Assembly (NCBI GenBank): GCA_019454045.1
Contig: SKCR01006517.1
Coordinates: 214,001 to 278,000 of the forward strand
Reading direction: 5' to 3'
Source of the DNA: Zanthoxylum bungeanum
Taxonomy: Eukaryota; Streptophyta; Magnoliopsida; Sapindales; Rutaceae
DNA length: 64,000 nucleotides
Made by a program: the position numbers and the translations under genes. Under the pieces are notes generated by a model. The model was given only the letters and a program-made list of their open reading frames with translations, was not told the origin of the DNA and searched no databases. Positions 1-9,950 of the stretch are shown piece after piece (within the stretch, counting starts at the first letter, position 1; each line of letters starts with the position of its first letter).

Positions 1-640
1 TAAGATTTGGGGTAAGTTTGGTTCTAAATTCCGACAATTGTTTCATCTTGTTTAAATTTGCTACCTTCCAAGAAGCTTGTGTAGTTTTGGAAAGAGTCCT
101 ATGGCATATGGCTAACAGGCCTTAGTTCTTAAGCGCTGGCAACCGAGCTTACTCTTACCAAAGAGGATATTAATAGAGTTCTTTTTTGGGAGTTCTAGCT
201 TGGGTTCGCCTCTACAATCTTTTGTTTGAGTGTTGGACGTCTAAGGGTCTCAGTTTTATGGCTAGTGTAGTTGGCTGCCCTCTTCATGTTAATCATATTA
301 CCCTCTCTACGAAATGGCTTAGTTAAGCTTGGGTTTGTGTTGAGATTGATCTTAGGGAGGCTGGTTGAGGAATTTATTTTCAATGTTCTAATGGTATGTG
401 GATAACGGTTAGGGCCGGATATGAGTGGGTTCCTGTGAAGTAGTTTACTTGTGAGGTTTTGGTCATTTATTGAATTCTTGCCCTAAGGGTATTCCCAAGA
501 ACGAAGGGAGTAAGCTTGTACCTAAGACTTCTATTCTTTCTAGGGTTGCAACTGTTTTGGCTATAGCAGATTAGTCTAAAGAGAATATTTAGGTTATGGT
601 CACTAATAAGTAGAAATGTAAGGAAGCGGATTTGCTTACT
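1..640 (+). pseudogene. LINE ORF1 remnant, piece 1 (DUF4283-like, zinc knuckle)
   Basis: Broken coding sequence read across frames on the + strand. Around 234-330 a frame gives a stretch starting WTSKGLSFMASVVGCPLH, which resembles the DUF4283-type RNA-binding protein encoded by ORF1 of plant L1 LINEs. Around 405-500 a GYEWVPVK stretch is followed by a decayed CCHC knuckle (CEV..GHLLNSCPKG) that needs a one-base shift in a T run. The following lysine-, serine- and proline-rich linker (480-640) has in-frame stops. The 5' end lies outside the window. The reading continues at 15362 after the Tat gypsy insertion. ORF1 proteins bind LINE RNA in ribonucleoprotein particles; that is family knowledge. 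No function is expected here. Confidence 0.6.
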
Positions 641-1303
641 TTAGGCATTTCATTTTTGCATGTGAAACTCGATGATGAGTCTCAGTTGGAGGCACTACCT
701 TTTAAGTTGCGAAAGCCGCGGGAAACGGACATCGGAAGGGAAGAGTCAAGAATCGACTCATTGACGGATTAAGTTCACTAGTTTAGCTTCGAGTAACTCG
801 TTTGATCTGTTTTAAAAATTATCCCCGGCCCAAGACACTCACAAATCACCTAACTCGGCCCAAAACCCCCGCAAGCCCACACATCTAGCCCACACAAAAC
901 ACACACACCAAGCCAAGCCCACCCACACACACCAAGGCCCACACGCCCAAGGCCTTCAATACACACCCCAAATTAAATAAATATTAATTAAAAGATTAAA
1001 TAAAATAATAATTAAATTAATTAAATAATTAAATAAAAATATTACCAAACATAAAATAAGTATATGCCTAATATAAACTAATCAAATATAATCATTCCTA
1101 ACTAAATAAAATATATACCAATCTAAAATATTGACTTCCTAATCTAACAAACTAAATGCCTAATCAACACCAATCAAATATTGTAACTTCCTAATTTGAA
1201 TTAACCTTGTCCCCCCTCAATCTTGTGTATACCTTTCTTGGAAATCCTAAATTGAATGCAAGATCCTTTCCTTATGAGACAAGGACAAACCCTAGCTCTT
1301 TTC

Positions 1304-1310
1304 TATATAA
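1304..1310 (+). promoter_or_regulatory. Putative TATA box of the Tat 5' LTR
   Basis: TATATAA lies in the context CTCTTTTCTATATAAACAAAG, about 660 bp into the LTR, and is conserved in the 3' LTR at 12573. A canonical plant TATA box at the U3/R boundary would place transcription start near 1335. The sequence is seen directly; use as a promoter is inferred. Confidence 0.6.
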
Positions 1311-1439
1311 ACAAAGCTTCACCAAGCCTCCCCTCCTCTCTTAATTCACGAAAATTCACAAAAAAAATAAAAAGAAAAAGTTTCAAGGTTCACGGCAAGA
1401 AGGTAGAAAGAGGCAAGGAAATTTCTCTTCATCTAATCC

Positions 1440-1900
1440 CTCCATAACCGAAAAACACCACCATCTTCCACCCATCCATTGCCGCATCTTTAACCAATTT
1501 TCACAGCCCCAAATCATGCCCAAACCAACCTTAAAAACAGCAGCAAACACGCCCCTAAACAGCAGCAAACAGTCCCTCCATTACCAAAAATCACAGCCCC
1601 CTTAAACCCCCCACACATCACAAAAATGCACTTTTTTTAACCACTAAAACTGCACTATTTAACCCTAAAACAGCAGCAAAAAAACCTTAAAAACAGCAGC
1701 AAACCGCCCCTAAATCACCCAAACTAGTGAGTAAAAACTGCACATCTAACCATTAAAAAGTCACAAAAAAAATCTGCACTTAAAGCCTTTAAAAACATCA
1801 AAAACAGTAGCCTAAAACACCAAAACAGTGAGCTGAAACAGTGAGTAGAAATACAGCAAAAATAGCAGCAAATCGGAGACCAAACAGCGAGCAAAATAGC
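1440..1900 (+). other. G-poor, A/C-rich tract with repeated CAGCAG in the Tat LTR
   Basis: Downstream of the TATA box the + strand is strongly depleted of G and dominated by A and C, with many copies of AACAGCAGCAAA-like words and CAGTGAG words toward its end. It is conserved in the 3' LTR (about 12720-13150) with small indels. It lies where the 5' untranslated leader of the element's RNA would be, and such composition should form little secondary structure. A role in translation or RNA handling is inference. No open reading frame is supported here. Confidence 0.6.
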
Positions 1901-2184
1901 AAAACAGTGAGTTAAGACGCTAGACCAGTGAACCAGAAAAGTTGAGGAGCTTTACCCTTCCGATCTCCGCGAAACGCAAGCCCGAAAGTCGGCAAAAAAG
2001 GTTAGACCTGAGGGTATTTTTCACACTTGTTTTCAGTTTCGTTTTTACTATTCATTGAGCTTTATTCGCATGATTATGATGTTTAAATGTATGTTGCGGC
2101 CCTTGAGTAGATAAATATGTATGTGTTATGAATATGATGTGTGTTGTGGGCATTGGATAAAATGAAAGGCGTGTCGCCTCTTGA

Positions 2185-2280
2185 GGTATATCGGATGGAA
2201 ACCCGGACGTAAATTTCATAGCCGATTCCGAATGGACGGTAGTATGATCTGTACTCGGGCCACAACTCCACGTACCACTT
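2185..2280 (+). repeat. 95 bp module, copy 1 (Tat 5' LTR)
   Basis: Starts GGTATATCGGATGGAAACCC and ends CCACGTACCACTT. It recurs at 3244-3339 in the same LTR, at 13436-13521 and 14490-14585 in the 3' LTR, and in diverged form on the minus strand at 31591-31683 in copia B. Flanks on both sides are unrelated between copies 1 and 2, so it is a discrete block. Confidence 0.85.
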
Positions 2281-2370
2281 GAGTAAACGGCATGTTCTTT
2301 TGTTTTTAATTTGAGTTGTTTAATTATTCCGCCATTTAATTTTCTGCACGTTATTTATTTATGTAATGAT

Positions 2371-3100
2371 GAGAAAAGCGCATGGGCTTAGTAAGTGCGA
2401 TGAAAGGTCCTCTAATTGAAGAGGTTAAAATCCTTTACCACGATGCTTCGCCGCGCCGAGTATTTTTGTGTTTGCTTTTGTTTATTTATGCATATTATGT
2501 GTTTATTGCGCATGGGCTTAGAAAGTCGGATTAAAGGCCCTCTGTTTCACGGGGATAAGATCCTTACCACGATGCTTCATCGCACCGGATGACGTACATT
2601 CGATTGGACGTGAGATGTGTTCAATCGGATATACAAAGTCCGATATCTTGTTTTTGTTATTATGCCTTTATTTTATGCATATTATGTGTTCATTGCGCAT
2701 GGGCTTAGTAAGTCGGATTAAGGCCCTCTGTTTCACGGGGATAAGATCCTTTACCACGATGCTTCGCCGCGCCGAGTATTTTTGTGTTTACTTTTGTCTT
2801 TATTTGGCATATTATATGTTTATTGCGCATGGGCTTAGTAAGTCGGATTAAAGGCCCTCCGTTTCACGGGGATAAGATCCTTACCACGATGCTTCACCGC
2901 GCCGGATGACGTACATTCGATTGGACGTAAGATGTGTTCAATCGGATATACAAAGTCCGATATCTTGTCTTTATATTATGCCTTTATTTTATGCATATTA
3001 TATGCTCATTGCGCATGGGCTTAGTAAGTCGGATTAAAGGCCCTCCGTTTCACGGGGATAAGATCCTTTACCACGATGCTTCACCGCGCTTCTTGTCATG
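2371..3100 (+). repeat. Higher-order tandem array inside the Tat 5' LTR
   Basis: Five repeats, each opening with GCGCATGGGCTTAG (starts near 2378, 2518, 2695, 2825, 3011), followed by CACGGGGATAAGATCC and CGATGCTTC. Spacing alternates short and long (about 140, 177, 130, 186 bp). The short unit continues with a CGAGTATTTTTGTGTTT tail. The long unit has GACGTACATTCGATTGGACG and GATATACAAAGTCCGATATC instead. The array is therefore a two-monomer repeat. The same arrangement exists in the 3' LTR, so it predates this insertion. Confidence 0.88.
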
Positions 3101-3243
3101 TCACTGATTCTTTTGTACATCATTGCCTTATTCATGCATGTATTATGGAATTCCATATAGTTTCATCATCTACCTTAGTCTTGGCTTAATGTATTACAAT
3201 TTATGCATCCATGTTGTGAAGGCGTGTGGACATTATTTCTTGT

Positions 3244-3339
3244 GGTATATCGGATGGAAACCCAGACGTAAATTCCGTAGCCGATTCCGAATGGACGGTA
3301 GTGCGGTCTGTACTTGGGATACAATTCCACGTACCACTT
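3244..3339 (+). repeat. 95 bp module, copy 2 (Tat 5' LTR)
   Basis: Second copy, about 1.06 kb after the first and on the other side of the tandem array. It starts GGTATATCGGATGGAAACCC and contains GGACGGTAGTGCGGTCTGTA and GATACAATTCCACGTACC. It is closer than copy 1 to the diverged copia B copy at its 3' end (ATACAATTCCA shared). Confidence 0.85.
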
Positions 3340-4138
3340 GGAAAAGTATTCACATGCATGTTTGTGCCCATATTAGTTATCATCTTTATCACATATAACA
3401 TGCTTAATCAGAAATTTGTAGTGTCCACATGTGCGCACTTGCATCTCTCTCATTCTTTGCTTTTTCTTCTTCCAATCATGATTAATCACACTCTTTGGCA
3501 TTATATCATGGCACGTTATCTTTAATGTACGAGTGCATCTTTAGTGGTTTATCTTTGCGTGTTTAAATTCGCATCTTTCTTAATCTCTTCAAGTTATGCG
3601 TTATGTTGATTTTGTTTATTATGCGGTTATTTTGATCTTGTTTCATATGCCTTTATAATGCGCTTATAACATGAGATGTTCGCTTTATTTTGATTTCCTT
3701 TATATTGCATGACAATATTGCCATGGTTGTTTGTGTTTATGTTGGCATGAATGATTGAACTCTTATGATTTTATATGCTTGTTGTTGCATGCAAACTTAG
3801 CAATAGGACTTGATTTCATATGTTTAGATGTAAGCTTTATATTCATGTATGTGAACTTAGGATTGTGGTGGACTTTGAAATATATGTCATAGGCTTGGTT
3901 GGATTATTGCATAAATCTTTACATTACAAGTGGCATTAAGTAAGGGACCATTCCAACCCAATGGTTTGAGGTCTTCCCTTGCGAGGGGTGAGTGCGGCCT
4001 TAAATCTTTGTCCCGGTTCACACGGGTGGCGACTCCCTTATTCTCCGGTTTAGCCCTTCGCTGGCTACTCCGTACTCCCAATTAGGCCCCGCGCCTAGAA
4101 CAGCATGCGTCGCCCAGGTTTCCTGTGTCACCACAGTC

Positions 4139-4156
4139 TGGCGACTCCACTGGGGA
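4139..4156 (+). other. Primer-binding site of the Tat element
   Basis: TGGCGACTCCACTGGGGA begins three bases after the LTR's terminal CACA. The leading TGGCG is complementary to a tRNA 3' end CGCCA, and Tat/Ogre-type elements are known to use tRNA-Arg. The specific tRNA is inferred from this, not aligned. Confidence 0.75.
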
Positions 4157-5299
4157 TAGAGAATCGGCCCGAAGCAATGCCTTGTAATGTATAGATTTAT
4201 GCTTTAATTACCGTGTCTACAAATGGGTAAAATGAGGGTTGTTGATTAAAGACATTTTAAGGCTAGTTAGTGGTTTGGTGTCTTCCCTCACTCACTACCT
4301 TTCGAGGAAAAGCTGTGAAGGCACCTAAATGATCATTACCATTAGCCTGTTGGGACATACTAATTTGGAGGATTTGTTGCTTATTCCTGTCACCAAGCGA
4401 TAAGAGCCTAAGAGGTTGGGTACTTAAGTGAGCCTCGCTCCACCTTCCCTCTGGGGAATCTGCAACAAGGAATCTATTTGACAGTTAGTCACACACCATG
4501 ACTTGTTGGCACGTACCGTAAGGTATAAAAAAGGTTCGCTTGCTTGGTCGCTCGAACCCTTGAGTGGGGAGACCTAGTTGTGGGCAATCCTTCACCGACA
4601 AGAGTCTTTGTCCATACTCCCACGAACCCACGCGTAGACCGGGTTGTGTAGCCTATAACAAATATTTCCTTGTGCTTTAGGACCACTCTTATTTTGATGC
4701 GGTTGGACTCTTTGTCAAAAATGTGAACTTGCTGGGCCATTTAAACTGGGGCGAGTTCGTATCTTATGACAATTAGGCCCAAAGCTTCTGAAATGATGGT
4801 GGGCCACACTGTAGAAATTATTATTTTATGCTTATATTATCTCCCTTGTATGCTTGTGTTTGGGAACATTGCTATCTGGATCCATTTGGATCTTTTGTCA
4901 TGAGATATGGGCTTGTTGGGCCATTTAAACTGGGACAAGAACATATCTTATGATTATTGGGCCAAAGGCTTCTAAATGACGATGGGCCATTTTGTGATTG
5001 TGTTCGGAATGTTATCATTTGGATTTAGTTGGGCTCCTTGCCATAAGATATGAACTCGTTGGGCCATTTAAACTGGGACGGGTTCACTCTTATGACAGTC
5101 AGCCCGAAAGCTTCTAAAATGATAATAAGTCGATTTGTTTGAAAATTTTATTGACTTAGTATGATTTATATATTATATGCTTCTCATGCACATCATGCAT
5201 ACATATATTATGTTAACACCCCTCTGTCTTTAAAAAAGACATCATAGATACCGTTTGGGTTAGAGAAGGGACAAGACTCACCAAAAATCGAGAACAGAC
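4157..5299 (+). other. Untranslated leader of the Tat element with three imperfect repeats
   Basis: No convincing reading frame. From about 4700 to 5115 there are three imperfect copies of a block with core GGGCCATTTAAACTGGG (4734, 4918, 5061; spacing 184 and 143 bp), followed by TCTTATGA and AAAGCTTCT-like words. Before that the sequence is unique. In this lineage the leader between PBS and gag carries packaging signals and, in some members, an extra ORF; none is visible here. Confidence 0.6.
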
Positions 5300-6979
5300 A
5301 TGAGTGAATCAGATATTGAGGTATCCCGTATGGATCAGTTGGAAAACAGTCTCACAAAGATTACTGAACAGTTGCAAGCCTTGACTACTGCTGTGGCTGG
5401 TATGGCTGTGCCCCGTGCTGGGGGAAATTCTGAAAATGTGAGGCGTGAGGAGCCTCCGATTGGGTTGGGGGATGATGTCCCCGCTTTTGATGACGACATG
5501 GCAGAATATGCAACAGGCAAAATGATTGGGTCTCCGGCAGAATTTCAGAAACTTCGGGATCAGGTTGAAACAGTTACCCGCAAGATGAGGGGTAAGTATG
5601 AAGAGTTGTTAGATTATGAGGCAATGACCTTCGAAGAACAGTTGCCGGCTCAGTTCAAGATGCCGGACATGGCTAAGTTTAACGGGAATGGGGATCCGAG
5701 GGTCCATCTCCGTCAGTATGTTTCAGTCATGAGTTCAGTGGGTTTGTCCAAGCGCCAGGCGCTGAAAATGTTTGGAATGTCACTTGAAGGGGCACCGGTA
5801 GTTTGGTATCACAGCCTTGAGAAGAAGGTTAGGGAAGATTGGAGGGAGTTGGCTGATGCTTTTCTAAAGCAGTACGTCACGGACTTGGAGATTGATTTGT
5901 CACTCCGTGATTTGGAGAACACCAAACAGAAGCCGGAGGAAAGCTTCAAGGAGTATGTGGACCGATGGAGAAGTCAGTTGTTGAAAATGCAGACTAGGCC
6001 CTCTGAGAAGGACCAAATTAAGATGATTATCAAGGGCACCAAGCCCTCCATCTATGGGAAACTGAGGAGGATGACCTCCATGATTACAGACTTTCGGTAG
6101 TTGAGGGAAACTGTCATGGACATTGAAGAGGAAGAGACAGAAAACAGGAAGTTTTATGGCCTAAGTAGGAGGCCTATTGGGGGGACATCGGGTACCAAAC
6201 CTGTCTCTGCGGAGATTGCTGCCATCCGGAGACCCTTGTCTAAAGTGTTGGAGAAATTAAAAAGACAAGGACTTCTAAAACCCTTGGAGGCCAAACCATT
6301 ACCTAATCCCCCACCATCACATTACAACCTAAACCTTTACTGTCACTTCCACCAACAGAAAGGCCATGACACTGATAATTGCACCCGACTCCGCCATGAA
6401 ATCCAAGACCTGATAGATTCCAAGAAAATACCCGACCCAGAAACAGAACAGCCTGACACACACAGAAATCCATTACCCAACTACCGTGCCGTACCACCAC
6501 CAACCTATATGATCAATTCAGGCCTCCCAGAAGACCTTGTCCTAAAATCCTTTCACCCTCAAGCCTTTTGCCTGGGAATCTGGGATAGTAATAGTGAAGA
6601 TGAGACTGAGCAAGGGAAGAACTTTTGGCTTGATTTCTCTAGTGGTGATGAGGAAGAAGTGAGGGGAATGACCCGCAGCGGCCGCTTTTACAATGATGTG
6701 GCGGAAAGGGGTAAGGAAGCCTTGACCGATGGTAGAGAAGTGGTGGAAAGTGCAGAGAATGCTGATGGGGATACAGTGTTGAAGCAGTTGAAAAAGACCC
6801 GGGCTCAGGTTAGCATCTGGGAATTACTGTGCACATCTCAAGAGCATAGGCAGGCCATGGTTGAGGCCTTGAATAAAATTGTGGTGCCTGAGGATGCCAA
6901 CCCCGCAATGCTTGTCGGGTCGGTACGAGGAGAAACTTTGCAAAGGATCACTTTTTCAGAAGAAGAACTCCCCGGCTGA
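5300..6979 (+). pseudogene. gag: Tat gag, one internal stop
   Basis: Encodes the capsid/nucleocapsid precursor that packages element RNA in virus-like particles. The start at 5300 opens MSESDIEVSRMDQLENS with a heptad-like N-terminus. A retrotransposon gag domain follows at roughly residues 120-245 (FNGNGDPRVHLRQYV, then VVWYHSL, then FKEYVDRWR). The frame is broken once by TAG at 6098-6100, where FR*LRE suggests CAG became TAG, and then runs open to 6979. A C/H-rich knuckle (YCHFHQQKGHDTDNC) lies near 6330-6380. The frame ends at ELPG*, where four Cs at 6970-6973 instead of three would displace it from the protease frame. Combined length is about 560 codons. Confidence 0.9.
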
Positions 6980-7924
6980 GGGTAGAAATCATAACAGGCC
7001 TTTGTTTATCAGAGCTGAAGTGAAGGATAAGAAGACTTCATGTGTAATGGTGGATGATGGTTCGACCATCAATGTGTGCCCGTTGAAGATTTTGGCCAGG
7101 CTGGGCATAAAGGCAACAGACTTGGACCCCTCCAACATGACCATTAAAGCTTATGATGACAGTAAGCGCGGAGTGGAAGGTACTTTTATGGCTATGGTTA
7201 AAGTGGGCCCAGTTGAGGACGAAGTTGAGTTTACAGTGCTGGATATCCCAGCCACTTTTGTCTTATTATTGGGAAGGCCCTGGTTTCATAAGCTTGGGGG
7301 TGTGCCCTCTACTCTGCACCAAATGATTAAGTTCCCGTATGGGGGAGAAATTGTTACTATCCGAGCTGAGGTAGATAATGCTGTGGCCGCTTTGGAAGTA
7401 CCGCCTTTCACAAGGTTCCAAGTGTCGGCAACTTTTGAGGAATGGGTGGATCCTAAGGTAGCTAGGATCATGGGAAAAATGAAGTATGAGCCGGGTGAGG
7501 GTTCAAAACTGCCAGATTTCAGAGGACAGACTACTCGGAAGGGTTTGGGGTACAAGTCTGATGAAGAAAAGCCGAAGGTCAGGAAGAAGGGCCTGAAACT
7601 GATGGATTGCTTTGTGAAGGCTTCAGGGTATCAAGGTGAGCCTGAGCCTGTGGAAGTTAATGGAATTGTGGTACCAGGGTTTGAGATCTTCCAGGATATA
7701 TTGGGAAAAAAGCCAATAATGGAAAAAGCTGCAAAGAATGAAGAAGAGAAGTGGGAAGAAGAACTAATGAAGTTAGAAAGTCTGACTCTTGAGGGAGATA
7801 AGAAGCTCGGAAAGAACCCGGTTGTAGAGGAAGAAGTGTCTATGAGTGATGAAGACATTTACCTTCCTGATTTTTTGAATGTACTTCCGCATTATCCAAT
7901 AATAAAGACATCTCTTTTGCTTAC
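6980..7924 (+). pseudogene. Tat aspartic protease and linker
   Basis: Continues gag one frame over with EGRNHNRPLFIRAEVKD. It contains the retropepsin-like motif VDDGSTINVCPL near 7050-7085, a D-x-G-S form typical of Tat proteases, and the conserved LLGRPWFHKLGGVPST block near 7265-7310. The protease matures Gag-Pol. From about 7440 a G-patch-like run (KYEPGEGSKLP..GLGYKS) and an acidic, lysine-rich linker follow. Around 7900-7930 the frame shifts by one base into the RT frame (FAYLPESFSF). The frameshifts are best explained as mutations, because the shift points are not accompanied by an obvious slippery site plus structure. Confidence 0.85.
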
Positions 7925-9484
7925 TTGCCTGAGTCATTTTCTTTTACTCTGCACGAATCAAGTATATTTGATATCAGCTCGGCCAAAACAAATGCATTTA
8001 ACCTTGGTACACCTGAGAATCCCAAGGAAATTCTGATTGCAAGTGAAGTTACCGCTGAAGAGCGGGAGAAACTAGAAGAAGTATTGATCAGATATGCCAA
8101 AGTGTTTGCTTGGTCCTATGAGGACATGTCTGGGGTAGACAGAAGCATTGCCCAACACACAATTCCAACTTATCCGAATATGAGGCCAGTGAAACAGAAG
8201 CTTTGACGGATGAGACCAGAATGGGCTGAGAAAGTTAGAGAAGAAGTTAAGAGTGTCGGGTTCCTAGAAGTAGTGATGTATCCCGAGTGGTTAGCCAACA
8301 TTGTGCCAGTGCCGAAGAAAGACGGAAAAGTCAGAATGTGTGTGGATTACAGGGATCTCAACAAGGCCTGCCCGAAAGATGATTTTCCACTACCGCACAT
8401 AGATGTTCTGGTTGATAGTGCGGCTTTATCTGCTATGTACTCATTTGCATATGGGTTTTCAGGGTATAATCAGGTTCTTATGGCTGAAGAAGGCAAGCAC
8501 AAAACTGCCTTCGTCATAGAGTGGGGCACTTATTGTTACAAGATAATGCCGTTTGGGCTTAAGAATGCAGGAGCTACTTATCAGCGGATGGCCACTATAT
8601 TATTTCATGATTTGATGCACAAGGATATTGAAGTGTATGTGGATGACATAATGGTGAAATCAGAGACAAGAATCAGACATATAGAGGCACTTGAAAAGTT
8701 CCTTCAAAGAGTTGATAAATACAACTTGCGGTTAAATCCTAAGACGTGTGTGTTTGGAGTGACGTCAGGGAAATTACTGGGTCACATAGTGGGAATGGGT
8801 GGAATAGAGGTGGATTCTGAGAAAATCAAGGCAATTACTGAGATGCCGGCACCGAAGACAAAGAAAGAAGTTAGAGCATTCTTGGGAAAGATTCAGTACA
8901 TCAGTCGATTCATTGCCAAGTTGACATCAGTGTGTGAGCCTATCTTCAAACTGTTGAGAAAAGATCAGCCTGTGAGATGGAATAAACAGTGTCAGACAGC
9001 CTTTGACAAAATCAGAGAGTACTTGGTAAAGCCTCCTGTATTGAAACCTCCGAGACCGGGCAAACCTTTGATATTGTATCTGGCTATAGAATCAGAAGCA
9101 CTGGGGGCGATGATGGTACAGGCAGATGAGACAGGGGTGGAACATGCAGTCTATTATCTGAGTAAGAAGATGCTTCCGTATGAGGCTCGATATCAAGAAG
9201 TAGAGAAGATCTGTCTTGCAGTGGTATGGGCTTCCAGAAAGTTGCGGCATTATTTCCAGTCTTACAAGATCCAGGTAGTGGCAAAGGAGAATCCTCTAAA
9301 ATATCTTCATTCGGTGCCTTCACTGGTGGGAAAACTGGGTAGATGGTTAGTATTGCTGACAGAGTTCGACATTGAGTATCTCACCTCCAAAGTGATCAAA
9401 GGGCGAGCAGTAGTAGCAGAGTTTCTGGCATTGCAACCTGTTGAGGGGGATCAGTATAAGTTTGAGTTCCAGATGAAGAGATGA
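7925..9484 (+). pseudogene. Tat reverse transcriptase and first RNase H
   Basis: Copies element RNA into DNA. RT blocks in order: VANIVPVPKKDGKVRMC-like (here LANIVPVPKKDGKVRMC), DYRDLNKACPKDDFPLPHID, FGLKNAGATYQR and YVDDIMVKS at 8636-8647. Then come LGHIVGMGGIEVD and FLGKIQYISRFI, followed by a degenerate RNase H-like region (LILYLAIE, YYLSKKMLPYEARY, WASRKLRHYF). Faults: TGA at 8204-8206 (KL*RMRPEW, likely CGA to TGA) and loss of the motif A aspartate. At 8450 the codon is TAT in FAYGFSGYNQ, where the family has an acidic residue before GFSGYN. A local frame disturbance near 9470-9505 leaves TGA at 9482. With motif A lost, this copy should be catalytically dead. Confidence 0.92.
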
Positions 9485-9517
9485 AGAGATCCAAGCAAAA
9501 CAATTCAGAGGTGGAAG

Positions 9518-9950
9518 ATGTATTTTGACTTGAGGAGAGTAGTAAATTACAAGGGAGCCGGAATTGGGATCGTGATAGTGACCCCCGAGGGAGAGACTTT
9601 GCCTTTGGCCAAGAGGTTGACGTTCAGAGTGACTAACAACATGGCCGAATATGAGGCATGCGCTTTTGGTTTGACAGCATTGATAGCCTTGAAAGCTGAG
9701 AGTGTGGAAGTCTACAGAGATTCTATGTTGGTAGTCCAGCAGATGCGATGAGGATGGGAATTGAAAGAAGAACGGTTGAAACCTTACCTCCTTCACCTCA
9801 GAAAGTTGGCACAGGTTATCCCCGATTATAAGTTTCAGCACTTGCTGAGAGAAGAAAATCAGATGGCAGACGCATTGGCTACACTTGCAGCAACTTGGGA
9901 AAATCCAGAGAAGTTGGTAATGAGACCATTGGTACTGATAACAACAAGCA
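9518..9950 (+). pseudogene. Second RNase H (aRNH) of the Tat element
   Basis: A second RNase H between the RT module and integrase, diagnostic of the Tat lineage. Seen: MYFD (first acidic residue at about 9527), NYKGAGIGIVIVTPEGE, TNNMAEYEACAFGL with the conserved glutamate, YRDSMLVVQQ with the third acidic residue, and ENQMADALATLA with the fourth. All four likely metal ligands are therefore present. The residues after the first aspartate (DLRRVV) differ from the usual DGA and add two residues. A TGA at 9749-9751 (QQMR*GW) interrupts it where a glycine is usual, consistent with GGA to TGA. Confidence 0.88.

Larger units (their letters stand above)
641..4135 (+). repeat. 5' LTR of the Tat gypsy element
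   Basis: About 3.5 kb, matching 11911-15357 end to end. The left terminus reads TTAGGCATTTC against TGTAGGCATTGC in the right copy, consistent with loss of the G of the terminal TG. The right terminus is CACCACA just before the PBS. Internal order: AT-rich U3 with TATA box (1304-1310), A/C-rich G-poor tract (about 1440-1900), first copy of a 95 bp module (2185-2280), higher-order tandem array (2371-3100), second module copy (3244-3339), then AT-rich sequence. Relative to the right copy it has extra bases near 3690-3725 and near 1855-1890. Confidence 0.93.

Noticed and set aside
2371..3100. Regular repeats considered as a CRISPR array or centromeric satellite
   Set aside because: Units are 130-190 bp, without short unique spacers, in a plant LTR, and present in both LTR copies; only five units, so not itself a satellite array.
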